A DNA stretch of 64,000 nt from Bifidobacterium biavatii DSM 23969 (GTDB taxonomy: Bacteria; Actinomycetota; Actinomycetes; Actinomycetales; Bifidobacteriaceae), in the NCBI RefSeq assembly GCF_000741165.1, contig NZ_JGYN01000005.1, positions 42,176 to 106,175 of the forward strand, read 5' to 3'. Within the stretch, counting starts at the first letter, position 1. Each line of letters begins with the position of its first letter. The notes beneath the pieces were generated by a model. That model was not told where the DNA came from. It saw nothing but the letters and a program-made list of their open reading frames with translations, and did not search any database. Below, one piece after another: positions 1 through 7,634 of this stretch. The position numbers and the translations under genes were made by a program.

Positions 1-815
1 TCGTCCACGTCCACGCTCAGCGCCACATCGGCGGTGCCGGCCTTGATGTTGGTCAGCTCGGTGGTGGGCGCCACGTTGACGAATTTCACCGCGTCATACG
101 CGGGCTTGCTTCCAGCGAACTTGTCATTGCGCTTCAAAGTGATCTGCGAGTCCATGGCGACGGAATCCAGCTGGTAGGGGCCGGAGCCGGCGGAATGCTG
201 GTTCAAATACTTCTCAGCACCATCCTTCTCGTCCGTCGTACCGCCGTTGGCTTCAACGACGCTCTTCTCGACGATGCCGAGGTTCACACTCGGCAGAATG
301 TACGGGATGGCCGGGTTCGGGGTCTCGCTGGTCAGGGTCAGGCTCTTGTCGTCCTTCTTCGCCACCGTCACACCGTCAAGATAGAAGGACGGATTGCCCT
401 TGATGCCCTGCACGCGCTGATACGAAAAGACAATGTCGTCGACCGTGACCTTCTTGCCATCAGCGAAGTAATGATCGCCGTTCAGCGTCAGAGTGACCAC
501 CTTGTTGTCGGAGGAAATCTCGTACGTGCACACGTCGGGCTGCGGCTTAGTCAGATCGTTGTTCTTGAATTGCAGCGCGGTTTCGTACGTGGCCTTCAGG
601 ATGGACGCCGTCGTGGTTTCGAAGCTGCGAGCCGGATCGATCGTGATCACGTTCAGCTGGTTGTCCACCACGAGCGTGCCGCTGTTCGACGCGGCGTTCC
701 CGGCGGCCGCCTTCGACCCTTCGGCCGCGCCGCACGCCCCCAATGCCAGAGTCAGCGACACCGCGGCACAGCATGCCACGATCATTTTTCCGATACGCAG
801 TCCATGATTCATCAT
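1..815 (-). CDS. ABC transporter substrate-binding lipoprotein, family 5 (peptide type), 3' part missing
   Basis: N-terminal half of an extracellular solute-binding protein of the oligopeptide/dipeptide (SBP_bac_5) family; the C-terminus lies beyond the left edge. The start ATG-ATG pair at 815/812 has AAGGAGA just upstream. A hydrophobic signal ends in the lipobox LGAC, so a lipid-anchored cell-surface protein is expected. The body closely parallels the next gene (shared stretches such as CTYEIS, NGDHYFADGKKVTVDDIV and NQHSAGSGPYQ), so the two are tandem duplicates. The partner permeases and ATPases are not in view. The ligand is unknown; a peptide is inferred from the family and from the peptidases next door. 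Confidence 0.9.
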   Translation of the reverse strand, partial: MMNHGLRIGKMIVACCAAVSLTLALGACGAAEGSKAAAGNAASNSGTLVVDNQLNVITIDPARSFETTTASILKATYETALQFKNNDLTKPQPDVCTYEISSDNKVVTLTLNGDHYFADGKKVTVDDIVFSYQRVQGIKGNPSFYLDGVTVAKKDDKSLTLTSETPNPAIPYILPSVNLGIVEKSVVEANGGTTDEKDGAEKYLNQHSAGSGPYQLDSVAMDSQITLKRNDKFAGSKPAYDAVKFVNVAPTTELTNIKAGTADVALSVDVD

Positions 816-939
816 GCGCTTCTCCTTGCCTTCATGCTTCGGACGCCGCAATATCGCCGTCCGACACACGGTATTAAAGAGCCGCCATGTTACGCGTCAT
901 GACGCCCCCGTTACCTCGATGACACATACGCCGCAACGG

Positions 940-972
940 AAAAAGGGAACGCCCGATCGGGCGTTCCCTTGC
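940..972 (-). terminator. Rho-independent terminator of the downstream SBP gene
   Basis: A perfect 10-bp stem (GGGAACGCCC / GGGCGTTCCC, 945-954 and 959-968) with a GATC loop is followed on the minus strand by TTTTTCC. It sits directly behind the stop of the 543-residue SBP gene and separates it from the truncated paralogue. Confidence 0.85.
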
Positions 973-997
973 TAGAGAGCATCTGAATCAGATGACA

Positions 998-2629
998 TCA
1001 CTTCAGCACGGTGTAGTCGATGCCGTTGAGCATGTCGTACTTGGCGCCGATGCCCGGGCGGGACACGACGTTCGCGCCCTGCACGACGAGCGGCACGTAC
1101 GGGCTGCCCTGGTTCATGGCCTCCTGCAGATCCTGCCAGGTCTTGGAGCGCTCCTCCTCGCCGCTGGCGTTGCGGGCCGCTTCGACCAGCGAGCTGATCT
1201 TGTCGGCAGATTCGGAACCGTTCCAACCGTTGGACGTCTTGGCGCCTTCGGTGGTGTACCAGCCGGCACGCTTGGCGATGTTCTCGTCGGGGGCGAACAC
1301 GAAGTAGTCGGACGGATCCGGATAGTCGGCGCCCCACGTGCTCAGGCCGGACTGGAACTTGCCGGAGCGGAAGGTGTCGAGGCGGGTGGTAGTCGGCTGG
1401 CCGACGAGCTTGATGTTCACGCCGAGGTCCTTCATGTCGGACTGGAACAGCTGGGCGATCTGCGTGGCGGTGTCATCGTCGGAGGAGTACAGGAACTGCA
1501 CCTCCTCGTTGTTGTAGCCGGACTTCTTGAGCAGGGCCTTGGCGGCGTCCAGATCGTACTTGTTGTCGTCGGAGCTCTTCAACGCGCCGAGGAACTGGTT
1601 AGGCACCACGCCGTACGCCTGCTCGGAGCCCTCGCCGTAAATGGAGACGTACTTGTCGTAGTGGACGGCCTTACGCACGGCGTTGACGAAGTCCACGTTG
1701 GAGACGGCCTTGCCGTACTGCTTGTCGGCGTTGAACCACAGGAACGTGGTGGAGCCGGACGGGCCCGCGGACACGTCGGCCTCGTCCTTGGTCAGCTTGG
1801 CGGCCTCGTCGGAGTTGATGTCCATGGCGATGTCGGTGGTGCCGGCCTTGATGTTGGTCAGCTCGGTCGCACTGTCGACGTTGTTGATGATGATCTTGTC
1901 GTACTTCGGCTTGTCGCCGGCGAACTTGTCGTTGCGCTTGAGCGTCACCTTGGAGTCCATAGCGACGGTGTCGAACTGGTAGGGGCCGGAACCGGCGGAA
2001 TGCTGGTTGAGGTACTTCTCGGCGCCGTCCTTCTCGTCGGTGGTGCCGCCGTTGGCCTCGACCACGCTCTTCTCGACGATGCCGAGGTTCACGCTCGGCA
2101 GAATGTACGGAATGGCCGGGTTCGGGGTTTCGCTGGTCAACGTCAGGCTCTTGTCGTCCTTCTTGGCGACGGTCACACCGTCAAGGTAGAACGACGGATT
2201 GCCCTTGATCCCCTGCACGCGCTGGTACGAGTAGACGATGTCGTCGACGGTGACCTTCTTGCCGTCGGCGAAGTAATGATCGCCGTTCAGCGTCAGGGTC
2301 ACGACCTTGTTGTCGGGGGAAATCTCGTACGTGCAGATTTCGGGCTGCGGCTTGGACATGTCGTTGTCCACGTACTTGAGCGCGGACTGATAGGTGGCGC
2401 GCAGGATCGACACGGTGGCCGTCTCGAAGCTGCGGGCCGGATCCATGGTGATCAAGTCGAAATCGCTGTCGACGACCAGCGAGCCGCTGTCCCCGGAAGC
2501 GGACTTGGCCGCGTTCTTCGATCCCTCGGCTCCGCCGCACGCCGCCAGCGACACCGCCATCGCACCGGCGGCAACGGCCGCTACAGCCGCTTTCGCCACG
2601 TTCGCAAACGACCAACGTTTCGTGTTCAT
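998..2629 (-). CDS. ABC transporter substrate-binding lipoprotein, family 5 (peptide type)
   Basis: 543-residue family-5 solute-binding protein, the usual length for OppA/DppA-type proteins. The start ATG at 2629 is preceded by AGGAGGAAG. Residues 1-32 form a signal peptide with lipobox LAAC followed by GG, so the mature protein is expected to be lipid-anchored outside the membrane. The family hallmark region follows (LITMDPARSFETATVS, then VTVDDIVYSYQRV). It is the intact copy of a tandem pair with the gene on its left. No permease or ATPase subunit is adjacent, so it may serve a transporter encoded off-window. The flanking dipeptidase and aminopeptidase genes fit peptide uptake, but the ligand is inferred. 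Confidence 0.93.
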   Translation of the reverse strand: MNTKRWSFANVAKAAVAAVAAGAMAVSLAACGGAEGSKNAAKSASGDSGSLVVDSDFDLITMDPARSFETATVSILRATYQSALKYVDNDMSKPQPEICTYEISPDNKVVTLTLNGDHYFADGKKVTVDDIVYSYQRVQGIKGNPSFYLDGVTVAKKDDKSLTLTSETPNPAIPYILPSVNLGIVEKSVVEANGGTTDEKDGAEKYLNQHSAGSGPYQFDTVAMDSKVTLKRNDKFAGDKPKYDKIIINNVDSATELTNIKAGTTDIAMDINSDEAAKLTKDEADVSAGPSGSTTFLWFNADKQYGKAVSNVDFVNAVRKAVHYDKYVSIYGEGSEQAYGVVPNQFLGALKSSDDNKYDLDAAKALLKKSGYNNEEVQFLYSSDDDTATQIAQLFQSDMKDLGVNIKLVGQPTTTRLDTFRSGKFQSGLSTWGADYPDPSDYFVFAPDENIAKRAGWYTTEGAKTSNGWNGSESADKISSLVEAARNASGEEERSKTWQDLQEAMNQGSPYVPLVVQGANVVSRPGIGAKYDMLNGIDYTVLK

Positions 2630-2815
2630 GGTCTTCCTCCTTGCTCTTCCCCTCGCCCGGGATTCTCGGACATCACGGGAGCGACGGTTCTCGTCCCGTT
2701 CATACCGAGGAATTGAAGACCTCTTGTGTTAACGGCATATGCCGTATCCGGTTCCGCTACGTTACGCTGCGAAATACGTCGGCAACAATCCCGTTCGCGA
2801 CCGGCGCCCGCAACC

Positions 2816-3574
2816 TCACAGCACGGCCGACGTGACGGCGCGAATCGCTTCGTGCGCTTGGGATTCCCCGTATCCGCCGGTGCAGACCGACAGAATGCGC
2901 AGCGACGCCGAATCGGGGGCGCCGACGAACGCCACATCGTGATTGATGCCGTCCACCCATCCGGATTTTGAACCCCACGGGGTGCCGGCAGGCAGGATCG
3001 GGCCGATGACCGCATACTGTTGCCGGGACAACGCGCCCCGAAACAGCAGGGTGCTTTCGCGGCTGAGATGGTCGCCGCGGACGATCTGCAGCATCAGACT
3101 GCTCAGATCGTCGGTGGTGACCTCGTTGCGTATTCCGGTCGCCTTCGCCGCGGCCACGTCGCCGATCATGCGGTCGACGTGCATGTCGCGCAGCCGGCAC
3201 AGCGCGCAGGTCGCCGCAAGCGCGTCATAGCCGGTCATCGCAATGAGCATGTTTGTCGCCTCGTTGCAGGAGCGGTCGATCATGATCTCGAACAGGTCCC
3301 GGACCGTGATCGGCTCGCCTTCCGCGGGAAACCCGGGGTCGACGTCGTCCGGGTCGAAACCGAACGTGCCGCCGACCGCCGATTCGTACACATGCGTGGC
3401 CGGCCTCACATCGTCCAGCCGGATCGCGCCGGCATCAACCAAGCGCAGTACGGCCAGGCCGACCACCAGCTTCATCGTCGACGCGGCGTAGTAGCGGCGG
3501 TCGCCGTGATACGACCGCAGCACGTTCCCTTCCGCGTCTCGCAGGGTGAAACTCATGCGTACCGGTTCCTGCAT
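2816..3574 (-). CDS. Class A beta-lactamase-like serine hydrolase
   Basis: 252-residue protein with the three active-site motifs of the class A beta-lactamase/transpeptidase fold: S32-T-M-K35 (SxxK), an SCN motif in the SDN position, and KSG in WGSKSGWVDG. Start 3574 was chosen because GAGGAGGAG lies just upstream; the longer in-frame extension has no ribosome site. With this start there is no signal peptide, unlike true secreted beta-lactamases, so the protein is probably cytoplasmic and may act on peptides or esters. It lies between a peptide-binding lipoprotein and peptidase genes. Beta-lactam resistance should not be assumed. Confidence 0.8.
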   Translation of the reverse strand: MQEPVRMSFTLRDAEGNVLRSYHGDRRYYAASTMKLVVGLAVLRLVDAGAIRLDDVRPATHVYESAVGGTFGFDPDDVDPGFPAEGEPITVRDLFEIMIDRSCNEATNMLIAMTGYDALAATCALCRLRDMHVDRMIGDVAAAKATGIRNEVTTDDLSSLMLQIVRGDHLSRESTLLFRGALSRQQYAVIGPILPAGTPWGSKSGWVDGINHDVAFVGAPDSASLRILSVCTGGYGESQAHEAIRAVTSAVL

Positions 3575-3669
3575 CACGTTCTCCTCCTCATCTTGTGCGC
3601 GGCGTACCGACGAATCCAAACGGCCGTCGCCCAACCGTTTCCGGCAAAAAGCAAAGGGCAAAAAGGGTA

Positions 3670-3716
3670 CGACAAAGCCGTCCCGTGCCATGGCGGGCGC
3701 GGGACGGCTGTCGAAA
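3670..3716 (-). terminator. Hairpin terminator behind the small protein gene
   Basis: Arms containing AGCCGTCCCG / CGGGACGGCT form a long stem. On the minus strand it is followed by GTACCCTTTTT. This suits termination of the small gene at 3780-3968. Confidence 0.7.
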
Positions 3717-3779
3717 AATGCTCATGCCCGCGGCCGGCGGAACACCGACGCGACCGGCCAGAGCCAACTGCTATTCGGC

Positions 3780-3968
3780 CTACTCGGCCTTGGCCTCATC
3801 GTCGGAGGAATCGCCAGCGGTCTTACCGCCCTGCTCCTTGAGCGCGGCGAGCGCGTCGTCCAGACGCTTGAGATCAGCATGGGCCTCATCCACATGCTTC
3901 TCGTATTCGCGCCAGTCCTTCTCGCTGATGACGATGACCGGGCCGTCCGACTTCGTGCGATGATCCAT
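3780..3968 (-). CDS. Small acidic hypothetical protein
   Basis: A 62-residue, charged, probably helical protein. The N-terminal half contains VIVISEKDWREYEKHVDEAH, followed by a heptad-like stretch (DLKRLDDALAALKEQ) and an acidic tail. The start ATG at 3968 has an AGGAG site about ten bases upstream, and a good terminator follows, so it is probably expressed as a single gene. There is no signal peptide or membrane segment. I do not recognise a family; a short coiled-coil adaptor or antitoxin-like role would be speculation. Confidence 0.7.
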   Translation of the reverse strand: MDHRTKSDGPVIVISEKDWREYEKHVDEAHADLKRLDDALAALKEQGGKTAGDSSDDEAKAE

Positions 3969-4090
3969 TGTGTACTCCTGTCAAATCTTCGCCTAGGACG
4001 ATGCTAACCGGAACGGCGGCGAAACGCCGCATAGGCGTGTCGGGCGCGTCCATGATGCGGACCGCGTCCCGCGGCCTCGCGACCACCGGG

Positions 4091-4137
4091 CCGCGGCGGA
4101 TCCCGCCGGCTCAGGGAACGCCGGGATCCGCCGCGGC
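4091..4137. repeat. Strong GC hairpin, probable terminator without a T tract
   Basis: Arms of about 19 bp built around GCGGATCCCG / CGGGATCCGC face each other across a 9-nt loop, just behind the stop codon of the dipeptidase gene. No T run follows on either strand, so it may terminate weakly or protect the 3' end. Confidence 0.55.
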
Positions 4138-4144
4138 TTGCGTT

Positions 4145-5188
4145 TCACTCCCCCGCGGCCATGAACGCCTTGTACGTCGCGTCGTTGGCTTCAAGCACGC
4201 GCAATGCGTTCTTCCAGCCGAGCTTGTTGAGGTCCTCCTCGCTCCAGCCGCGCGAGCGCAGCTCGTCGAACAGGTTCTGGTAACAACCGACGTCCTCCAT
4301 GCCGGTGGGCATGGTGCCGGTGCCGTCGTAGTCGCCGCCGACGCCGATGTGGTCCACGCCCATCACGTCGCGCGCCGCCTCCACGTGGTCGGCCACGTCC
4401 TTGACGCTCACGGCCGGGCGCGGACCCTGCTCGCCGGCGGCGATCCACTCGTGCACGGCCGCGGACACGAATCCGGGCACGGCGGTGATCATCTGCACGC
4501 CGCCGTTGTCGGCGAGCTTGCGCTGCACGTCCTCGGGCACGTTGCGCGGGTGCGGGTTGACCGAGTAGCAGGACGAATGGCTGAACATGACCGGGAACTG
4601 CGAGGCGTCGAGCGCGTCGCGCATGGTGTCGGCGGAGACGTGCGACAGGTCAACGATCATGCCGATGCGGTTCATTTCGCGCACGATCTCGCGGCCGCGG
4701 TCGTTCAGGCCGTTCCACTTGTGCTCGCCGACGGCCGCGTCGGCGAATTCGTTCGTATTGTTCCAGGTGAGCGTCATGTAGCGCACGCCGAGTCGCGCAT
4801 ATTCGCGCAGCACGGCGAGATTGTTGGCGATCTGATGGCCGCCTTCGATGCCGATGAGCGAGGCGATGCGGCCCTCGGCCTGCGCGGCGCGCACGTCGTC
4901 GGCGGTGGTGGCGAGCTTGAACGCTTCCGGGTAGCGCGCGCACATGCGGTGCACGAAGTCGATCTGTTCGAGCGTGGCGACCACCGCGTCGCCGCCCGCG
5001 TAGTCGCTGTGCACGTACGCGGACCAGTACTGCGCGAGATAACCGCCGCGGCGCAGCTTCGGAATGTCGGTGTGCAGCGTCTGCGGCAGTTCCTGGTCGA
5101 TGCCTTCGACGCTGTAGCCACGGTTTTCGCGCGCCTCCCACGGCAGGTCGTTGTGGCCGTCGAACACGGGGATGATGGGGTTGGTCAT
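4145..5188 (-). CDS. Membrane dipeptidase-type zinc peptidase (family M19)
   Basis: 347-residue peptidase M19 (renal dipeptidase/PepD-like), which cleaves dipeptides with a binuclear zinc centre. Metal and substrate motifs are visible in order: FDGHNDLPWE near the N-terminus (HxD), GIEGGHQ, DLSHVS, SHSSCYSVNPHPRN and HIGVGGDYDG. Start 5188 was chosen for its AAAAGGAG site; the longer in-frame extension lacks one. There is no signal peptide, so the enzyme is cytoplasmic, consistent with breaking down dipeptides imported by the neighbouring transporter components. Length is typical for bacterial M19 enzymes. Confidence 0.92.
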   Translation of the reverse strand: MTNPIIPVFDGHNDLPWEARENRGYSVEGIDQELPQTLHTDIPKLRRGGYLAQYWSAYVHSDYAGGDAVVATLEQIDFVHRMCARYPEAFKLATTADDVRAAQAEGRIASLIGIEGGHQIANNLAVLREYARLGVRYMTLTWNNTNEFADAAVGEHKWNGLNDRGREIVREMNRIGMIVDLSHVSADTMRDALDASQFPVMFSHSSCYSVNPHPRNVPEDVQRKLADNGGVQMITAVPGFVSAAVHEWIAAGEQGPRPAVSVKDVADHVEAARDVMGVDHIGVGGDYDGTGTMPTGMEDVGCYQNLFDELRSRGWSEEDLNKLGWKNALRVLEANDATYKAFMAAGE

Positions 5189-5331
5189 GATGGTTGCTCC
5201 TTTTTGTTGAACGTTCGTATTATGCGGCTGTATGATGGCCGCCGACGGGATGCGGGCCGCATGGCGGGCCGTCGGACGGGCATGCGGCATGCGGCGCTGG
5301 CCCGCGCCGGTTCAGCGTCGCCGGTTCGGCG

Positions 5332-6465
5332 TCATAGATTCAGCGCGATGCCGGCGCGTGCGGCCGCGTCGCGCAGCGACCACGTGGTGCGCCCGTCGCG
5401 TCCGACGACGCTGCCCGCATGCGCGAGCGAGCTGACGATCGCCTCCTCGCTGGCTGCGGCGACGGCGCGGAAGCAGTCGTCCATCGCGTTGTCGCTGAGT
5501 CGCGGGGCCGCGTCGATCATCGGCAGCGTTTCGCCGGCGTGCGTCTCCCCGGCCCAGTGCGGGATGCGTGCGGCCGTGCTGAACGCGACGACGATTTCGC
5601 CGCTGCCGTTGCCAATGTAGCCGCCGCATCGCGTGATGCCGACGGTGACGCGCTTGGCCATGCGCCTGAGCTGTCGCGAGTCGGCCGGCAGGTCGGTGGC
5701 GATCACGGCGACGATGCTGCCCTTGTCGCGATCGTTCGCACGATCGTCGGTATGATCGCCGGCGCGTTCGGCCTGCGCACGCTCAGCCGCGGCCAGTTCG
5801 CGCCCGACCGGGCGTCCGTCGACGCGCAAACAGTCGCGCGAACCGAAATTCGTCAGTACCAGCACGCCGATCGTATAGTCGCGCCCGTCAAGCGTGAGCA
5901 CGCGCGACGACGAGCCGATACCGCCCTTCAGCCCGAAGCAGGTCATGCCGGCGCCCGCGCCGACATCGCCCTCGTCGAACGCGTCCGCGGCCGCGTCGAT
6001 CGCGTCCAGACCGTGCTGCGGCGTGACGGCGAGCGCGCGGATCGTGTTGATCGGACCGTCGTTGCATTCCATGACGACCGGATTGACCGTGCCGGTGCTC
6101 ACGCCGATCTCCGCGTGACGGTCGAGCGAATAGCGTACGAGCGCATCAAAACAGGCCCCGCACGAGAGCGTATTGGTCATCAGGATCGGCGTTTCGAGAC
6201 TGCCCAACTCGTCCACCTGCACGAGTCCCATCGACTTGCCGAAACCGTTGGACACGTACGCGGCGGCGGGCAGCTTGCTGGCGAAACAGTCGCCGGGCGG
6301 CACGATCGCGGTCACGCCGGTGTGCAGCGGGCCGAGCGGCGAATCGCCGTCAAGCGTCACATGGCCGACGCGCACGCCCGGCACGTCGGTGATGAGGTTA
6401 CGCGGCCCCTTCGCGCACGCGCATAGTTCCCCGTTCAGGTCAACGTTCAATCCCATGCTCGCCAT
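5332..6465 (-). CDS. P1-family aminopeptidase (DmpA-like, N-terminal nucleophile fold)
   Basis: 377-residue member of the DmpA/L-aminopeptidase/D-esterase (P1) family, which self-cleaves before a serine to give an active alpha/beta heteromer. Hallmarks: ITDVPGVRVGHVT at the N-terminus, NGFGKSMGLVQVDELG, NTLSCGACFDA, and the autoproteolysis region CFGLKGGIGSSSRVL, where the first Ser of SSSR is the expected nucleophile. Upstream of the dipeptidase on the same strand (143 bp gap), it probably completes a peptide/amide-use cluster. Start choice (6465 or 6456) is uncertain because no clear ribosome site is seen. Confidence 0.88.
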   Translation of the reverse strand: MASMGLNVDLNGELCACAKGPRNLITDVPGVRVGHVTLDGDSPLGPLHTGVTAIVPPGDCFASKLPAAAYVSNGFGKSMGLVQVDELGSLETPILMTNTLSCGACFDALVRYSLDRHAEIGVSTGTVNPVVMECNDGPINTIRALAVTPQHGLDAIDAAADAFDEGDVGAGAGMTCFGLKGGIGSSSRVLTLDGRDYTIGVLVLTNFGSRDCLRVDGRPVGRELAAAERAQAERAGDHTDDRANDRDKGSIVAVIATDLPADSRQLRRMAKRVTVGITRCGGYIGNGSGEIVVAFSTAARIPHWAGETHAGETLPMIDAAPRLSDNAMDDCFRAVAAASEEAIVSSLAHAGSVVGRDGRTTWSLRDAAARAGIALNL

Positions 6466-6823
6466 TGTGCGCGCGTCATGTTGCCCGGTTTGTTACGTCG
6501 CCAAACCACGGACGGACGCGGACGGACGAGACCGGTCTCGCCGGCGAAAACAACAAAACTACGCGTCCGGCGAGTAGCTTTACTCGCTGTTCACCATACT
6601 TTCGTCGAGCTTTCTCCGGCGACGGCCGCCGCAGACCAAAAACGGCAGCACCATGGAATAGTGCCCAGACGCATGGTCGGGAACGGGCCGAAACGACGCC
6701 GCGGTTCCCGGCCACGACTGAACCGCATGCTTCACAACTGAATACCGAACTCATCGCGTCGGCGGATGGTTGGGCCGGCGAGGCAACGGCCGCCCGAAGG
6801 CGGCTCACGGAAGGTAGCGCAAT
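6466..6823. promoter_or_regulatory. Divergent intergenic region with two palindromes
   Basis: This 358-bp region separates the minus-strand aminopeptidase gene from the plus-strand 2-AEP locus, so it must hold both promoters. Two short perfect palindromes are visible: CGAGACCGGTCTCG at 6527-6540 and GCGAGTA-GCTT-TACTCGC at 6570-6587. Either could be an operator for the 2-AEP genes. No gene, RNA or riboswitch was recognised. Confidence 0.5.
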
Positions 6824-7633
6824 ATGCTCGAACTCAAGAACATCACCAAGTCGTTCGGGGACACGCACGTCCTCAACGGCATCAGCCTCACGCTGGACAA
6901 CGGGCAAATCATGTCGATCCTCGGCCCGTCCGGCGGCGGCAAGACCACGCTGCTCAACATCATCCTCGGCATCACCGATCCGACCAGCGGCCAGATCATC
7001 TACAACGGCGAAGATCTGACGCAGGTGCCGATGGAGAAGCGCGGCTTCAACATCGTGTTCCAGGACTACGCACTATTCCCGAACCTGACCGCGTACGAGA
7101 ACATCACGTACGGCCTGCGCAACAACCCGGGCATCTCCTCCGAAAAGGAAATCAAGGAGCTCATTTCGCTGCTCGGCCTCGAGGAGCATCTCAACAAGCG
7201 CATCGACGAGCTGTCGGGCGGCCAGAAGCAGCGCGTCGCGCTCGCCCGCACGCTCGTGATGAAGCCGAAGCTGCTGCTGCTCGACGAACCGCTGTCCGCG
7301 TTGGACGGCGTGATCAAGGAGTCGATCAAGGCGAAGATCAAGCAGATCGTCGAGCAGTACAAGCTCACGACGATCATGGTCACGCACGACCCGGAGGAAG
7401 CCTGCACGATGAGCGACAAGGTGCTCATCATCAACCACGGCAAGATCGCGCAGTACGACACGCCGGAAAACATCATCGAGCATCCGGCAAGCGACTTCGT
7501 GAAGAAGTTCATCCTGCACCAGCTCGAAGTCAAGCGCAACAACATCTACACGCTGTTCAACGAGGGCGACGCGCATGCCGCCGATCGTCAGCCGGTCGCC
7601 GCCACGCAGACCGTTGCCGCGCAGGAGGCCTGA
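6824..7633 (+). CDS. ABC transporter ATP-binding protein, 2-aminoethylphosphonate type
   Basis: 269-residue ATPase that energises uptake by the permease encoded 1 nt downstream. Walker A is GPSGGGKTT, the signature is LSGGQKQRVALARTL, Walker B is LLLLDEPLSALD, and the switch His is in VTHDPEEA. The N-terminus (LKNITKSFGDTHVLNGISL) and the C-terminal extension resemble the Fe3+/2-aminoethylphosphonate (PotA/FbpC/PhnT-like) branch. Substrate is inferred from phnW and phnX downstream. A GGAAGGTAG site precedes the ATG. Confidence 0.87.
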   Translation: MLELKNITKSFGDTHVLNGISLTLDNGQIMSILGPSGGGKTTLLNIILGITDPTSGQIIYNGEDLTQVPMEKRGFNIVFQDYALFPNLTAYENITYGLRNNPGISSEKEIKELISLLGLEEHLNKRIDELSGGQKQRVALARTLVMKPKLLLLDEPLSALDGVIKESIKAKIKQIVEQYKLTTIMVTHDPEEACTMSDKVLIINHGKIAQYDTPENIIEHPASDFVKKFILHQLEVKRNNIYTLFNEGDAHAADRQPVAATQTVAAQEA

Positions 7634-7634
7634 C

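Noticed and set aside
992..2716. Long plus-strand reading frame opposite the substrate-binding protein gene
   Set aside because: The translation is Val/Gly/Arg/His-rich with no domain and lies fully antisense to a clear family-5 binding protein; it is a product of high GC content.
2816..3574. Beta-lactam resistance gene
   Set aside because: Active-site motifs fit the fold, but there is no signal peptide and the SDN position is SCN; the gene context is peptide metabolism.
6466..6823. Riboswitch upstream of the 2-AEP genes
   Set aside because: Only two short palindromes are present; no known riboswitch motif was recognised.
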